The translations under genes and the position numbers were made by a program. Below are positions 21,450 to 21,788 of a stretch of DNA of 21,788 nucleotides, one piece after another. How positions within the stretch are numbered: position 1 is the stretch's first letter; every line of letters begins with the position of its first letter. Source of the DNA: Acidimicrobiaceae bacterium (GTDB taxonomy: Bacteria > Actinomycetota > Acidimicrobiia > Acidimicrobiales > RAAP-2); contig PLSY01000234.1 of NCBI GenBank assembly GCA_003164275.1, positions 1 through 21,788 on the forward strand, read 5' to 3'. The notes beneath the pieces were generated by a model. That model had not been told where the DNA came from and made no database searches. It was given only the letters and a program-made list of their open reading frames with translations.

Positions 21450-21788
21450 CTATGCCCCGTCGATGAAGTAGCTCTTGCGCAGCTCGCGCTTCAAGATCTT
21501 GCCCGAGGGATTCCGGGGGAGCTGGGCTTCGGTGAACGCCACCCGGCTCGGTACCTTGAATCCGGCGATCTTCTCGGCCAAGAAGTCCCGGAGCTGGTCG
21601 GGGGTGGCGGTGGACCCTGCCTTCAGTTGGACGACACAGGCGACCTCTTCTCCCAATCGCTCATGGGGGACGCCGAAGACCGCGGCCTCGTAGACGTCGG
21701 GGTGATCGTAGATGGCGCTCTCGACCTCGGCGCAGTAGACGTTCTCACCGGCCCGCAACACCATGTCCTTCGCCCGGTCCTCGATGTA
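21450..21788 (-). CDS. Acyl-CoA ligase (AMP-binding), C-terminal end only
   Basis: The last 112 residues of an adenylate-forming acyl-CoA synthetase; the gene continues past the right edge of the window. Visible are the hinge region YIEDRAKDMVLRAGENVYCA, the AMP-binding_C domain with AAVFGVPHERLGEEVACVV, and the A10 motif LPRNPSGKILKREL with the catalytic lysine. It ends KSYFIDGA and stops with TAG at 21450-21452. The enzyme would activate a carboxylic acid to its CoA ester, most likely a fatty or aromatic acid. The substrate cannot be read from this part. It is the first gene in a minus-strand run with SRAP and SDR but is 182 bases away. Confidence 0.95.
   Translation of the reverse strand, partial: YIEDRAKDMVLRAGENVYCAEVESAIYDHPDVYEAAVFGVPHERLGEEVACVVQLKAGSTATPDQLRDFLAEKIAGFKVPSRVAFTEAQLPRNPSGKILKRELRKSYFIDGA

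Noticed and set aside
1..21788. tRNA, rRNA, CRISPR array, insertion sequence, integrase or phage genes
   Set aside because: No cloverleaf-like or repeat-spacer pattern, transposase motif, or terminal inverted repeats were recognised by eye. The three relics show no mobile-element ends around them.

Overview
The window is high-GC DNA with densely packed genes, frequent GTG and TTG starts, and families typical of Actinomycetota: a large MalT-type LuxR regulator, GAP-family and SHOCT membrane proteins, DUF2252, DUF6325, and a DUF1214/sulfotransferase pair. The mix with acyl-CoA ligase, SDR enzymes and NCS1 permease suits an environmental actinobacterium, perhaps class Acidimicrobiia. No rRNA or other marker gene is present, so this placement is inference. 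No tRNA, insertion sequence, integrase or CRISPR array was seen.

Region 1 (1-11009) reads as a membrane and stress neighbourhood. It opens with the 3' part of a glutamate decarboxylase gene and a small potassium-channel-like protein. On the minus strand follow a GAP-family protein and a six-helix membrane protein, then a PLDc_N/SHOCT membrane protein, then an 867-residue LuxR regulator with a P-loop ATPase domain. Divergent from the regulator runs a plus-strand set: an 81-residue small protein, DUF2252, a MIP channel with an unusual predicted filter, DUF6325, and a second SHOCT protein. The regulator in the middle is the natural candidate to control its neighbours.

Region 2 (11171-17188) holds a DinB-like protein, a decayed fragment of a glgX glycogen-debranching gene on the minus strand, a translationally coupled DUF1214/sulfotransferase pair, a convergent PRISE-like reductase, and a secreted substrate-binding protein closed by a perfect 15-bp hairpin.

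Region 3 (17189-19707) contains an intact NCS1 nucleobase permease. Directly downstream is a broken cytosine-deaminase-like gene that keeps its HAE zinc motif but ends before the PCxxC motif. It abuts, tail to tail, a broken cation-diffusion-facilitator gene on the other strand. A single deletion across two convergent 3' ends explains this arrangement.

Region 4 (19708-21788) is a minus-strand run: an SDR oxidoreductase, an SRAP (YedK/HMCES-like) DNA-protein crosslink protein, and the C-terminal end of an acyl-CoA ligase cut by the window edge.

The strongest unannotated signals are the three gene relics (glgX, the cytosine deaminase, the CDF transporter) and the regulator-centred membrane module. 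I see no clear evidence of a wholly new system. All family calls come from reading motifs by eye.
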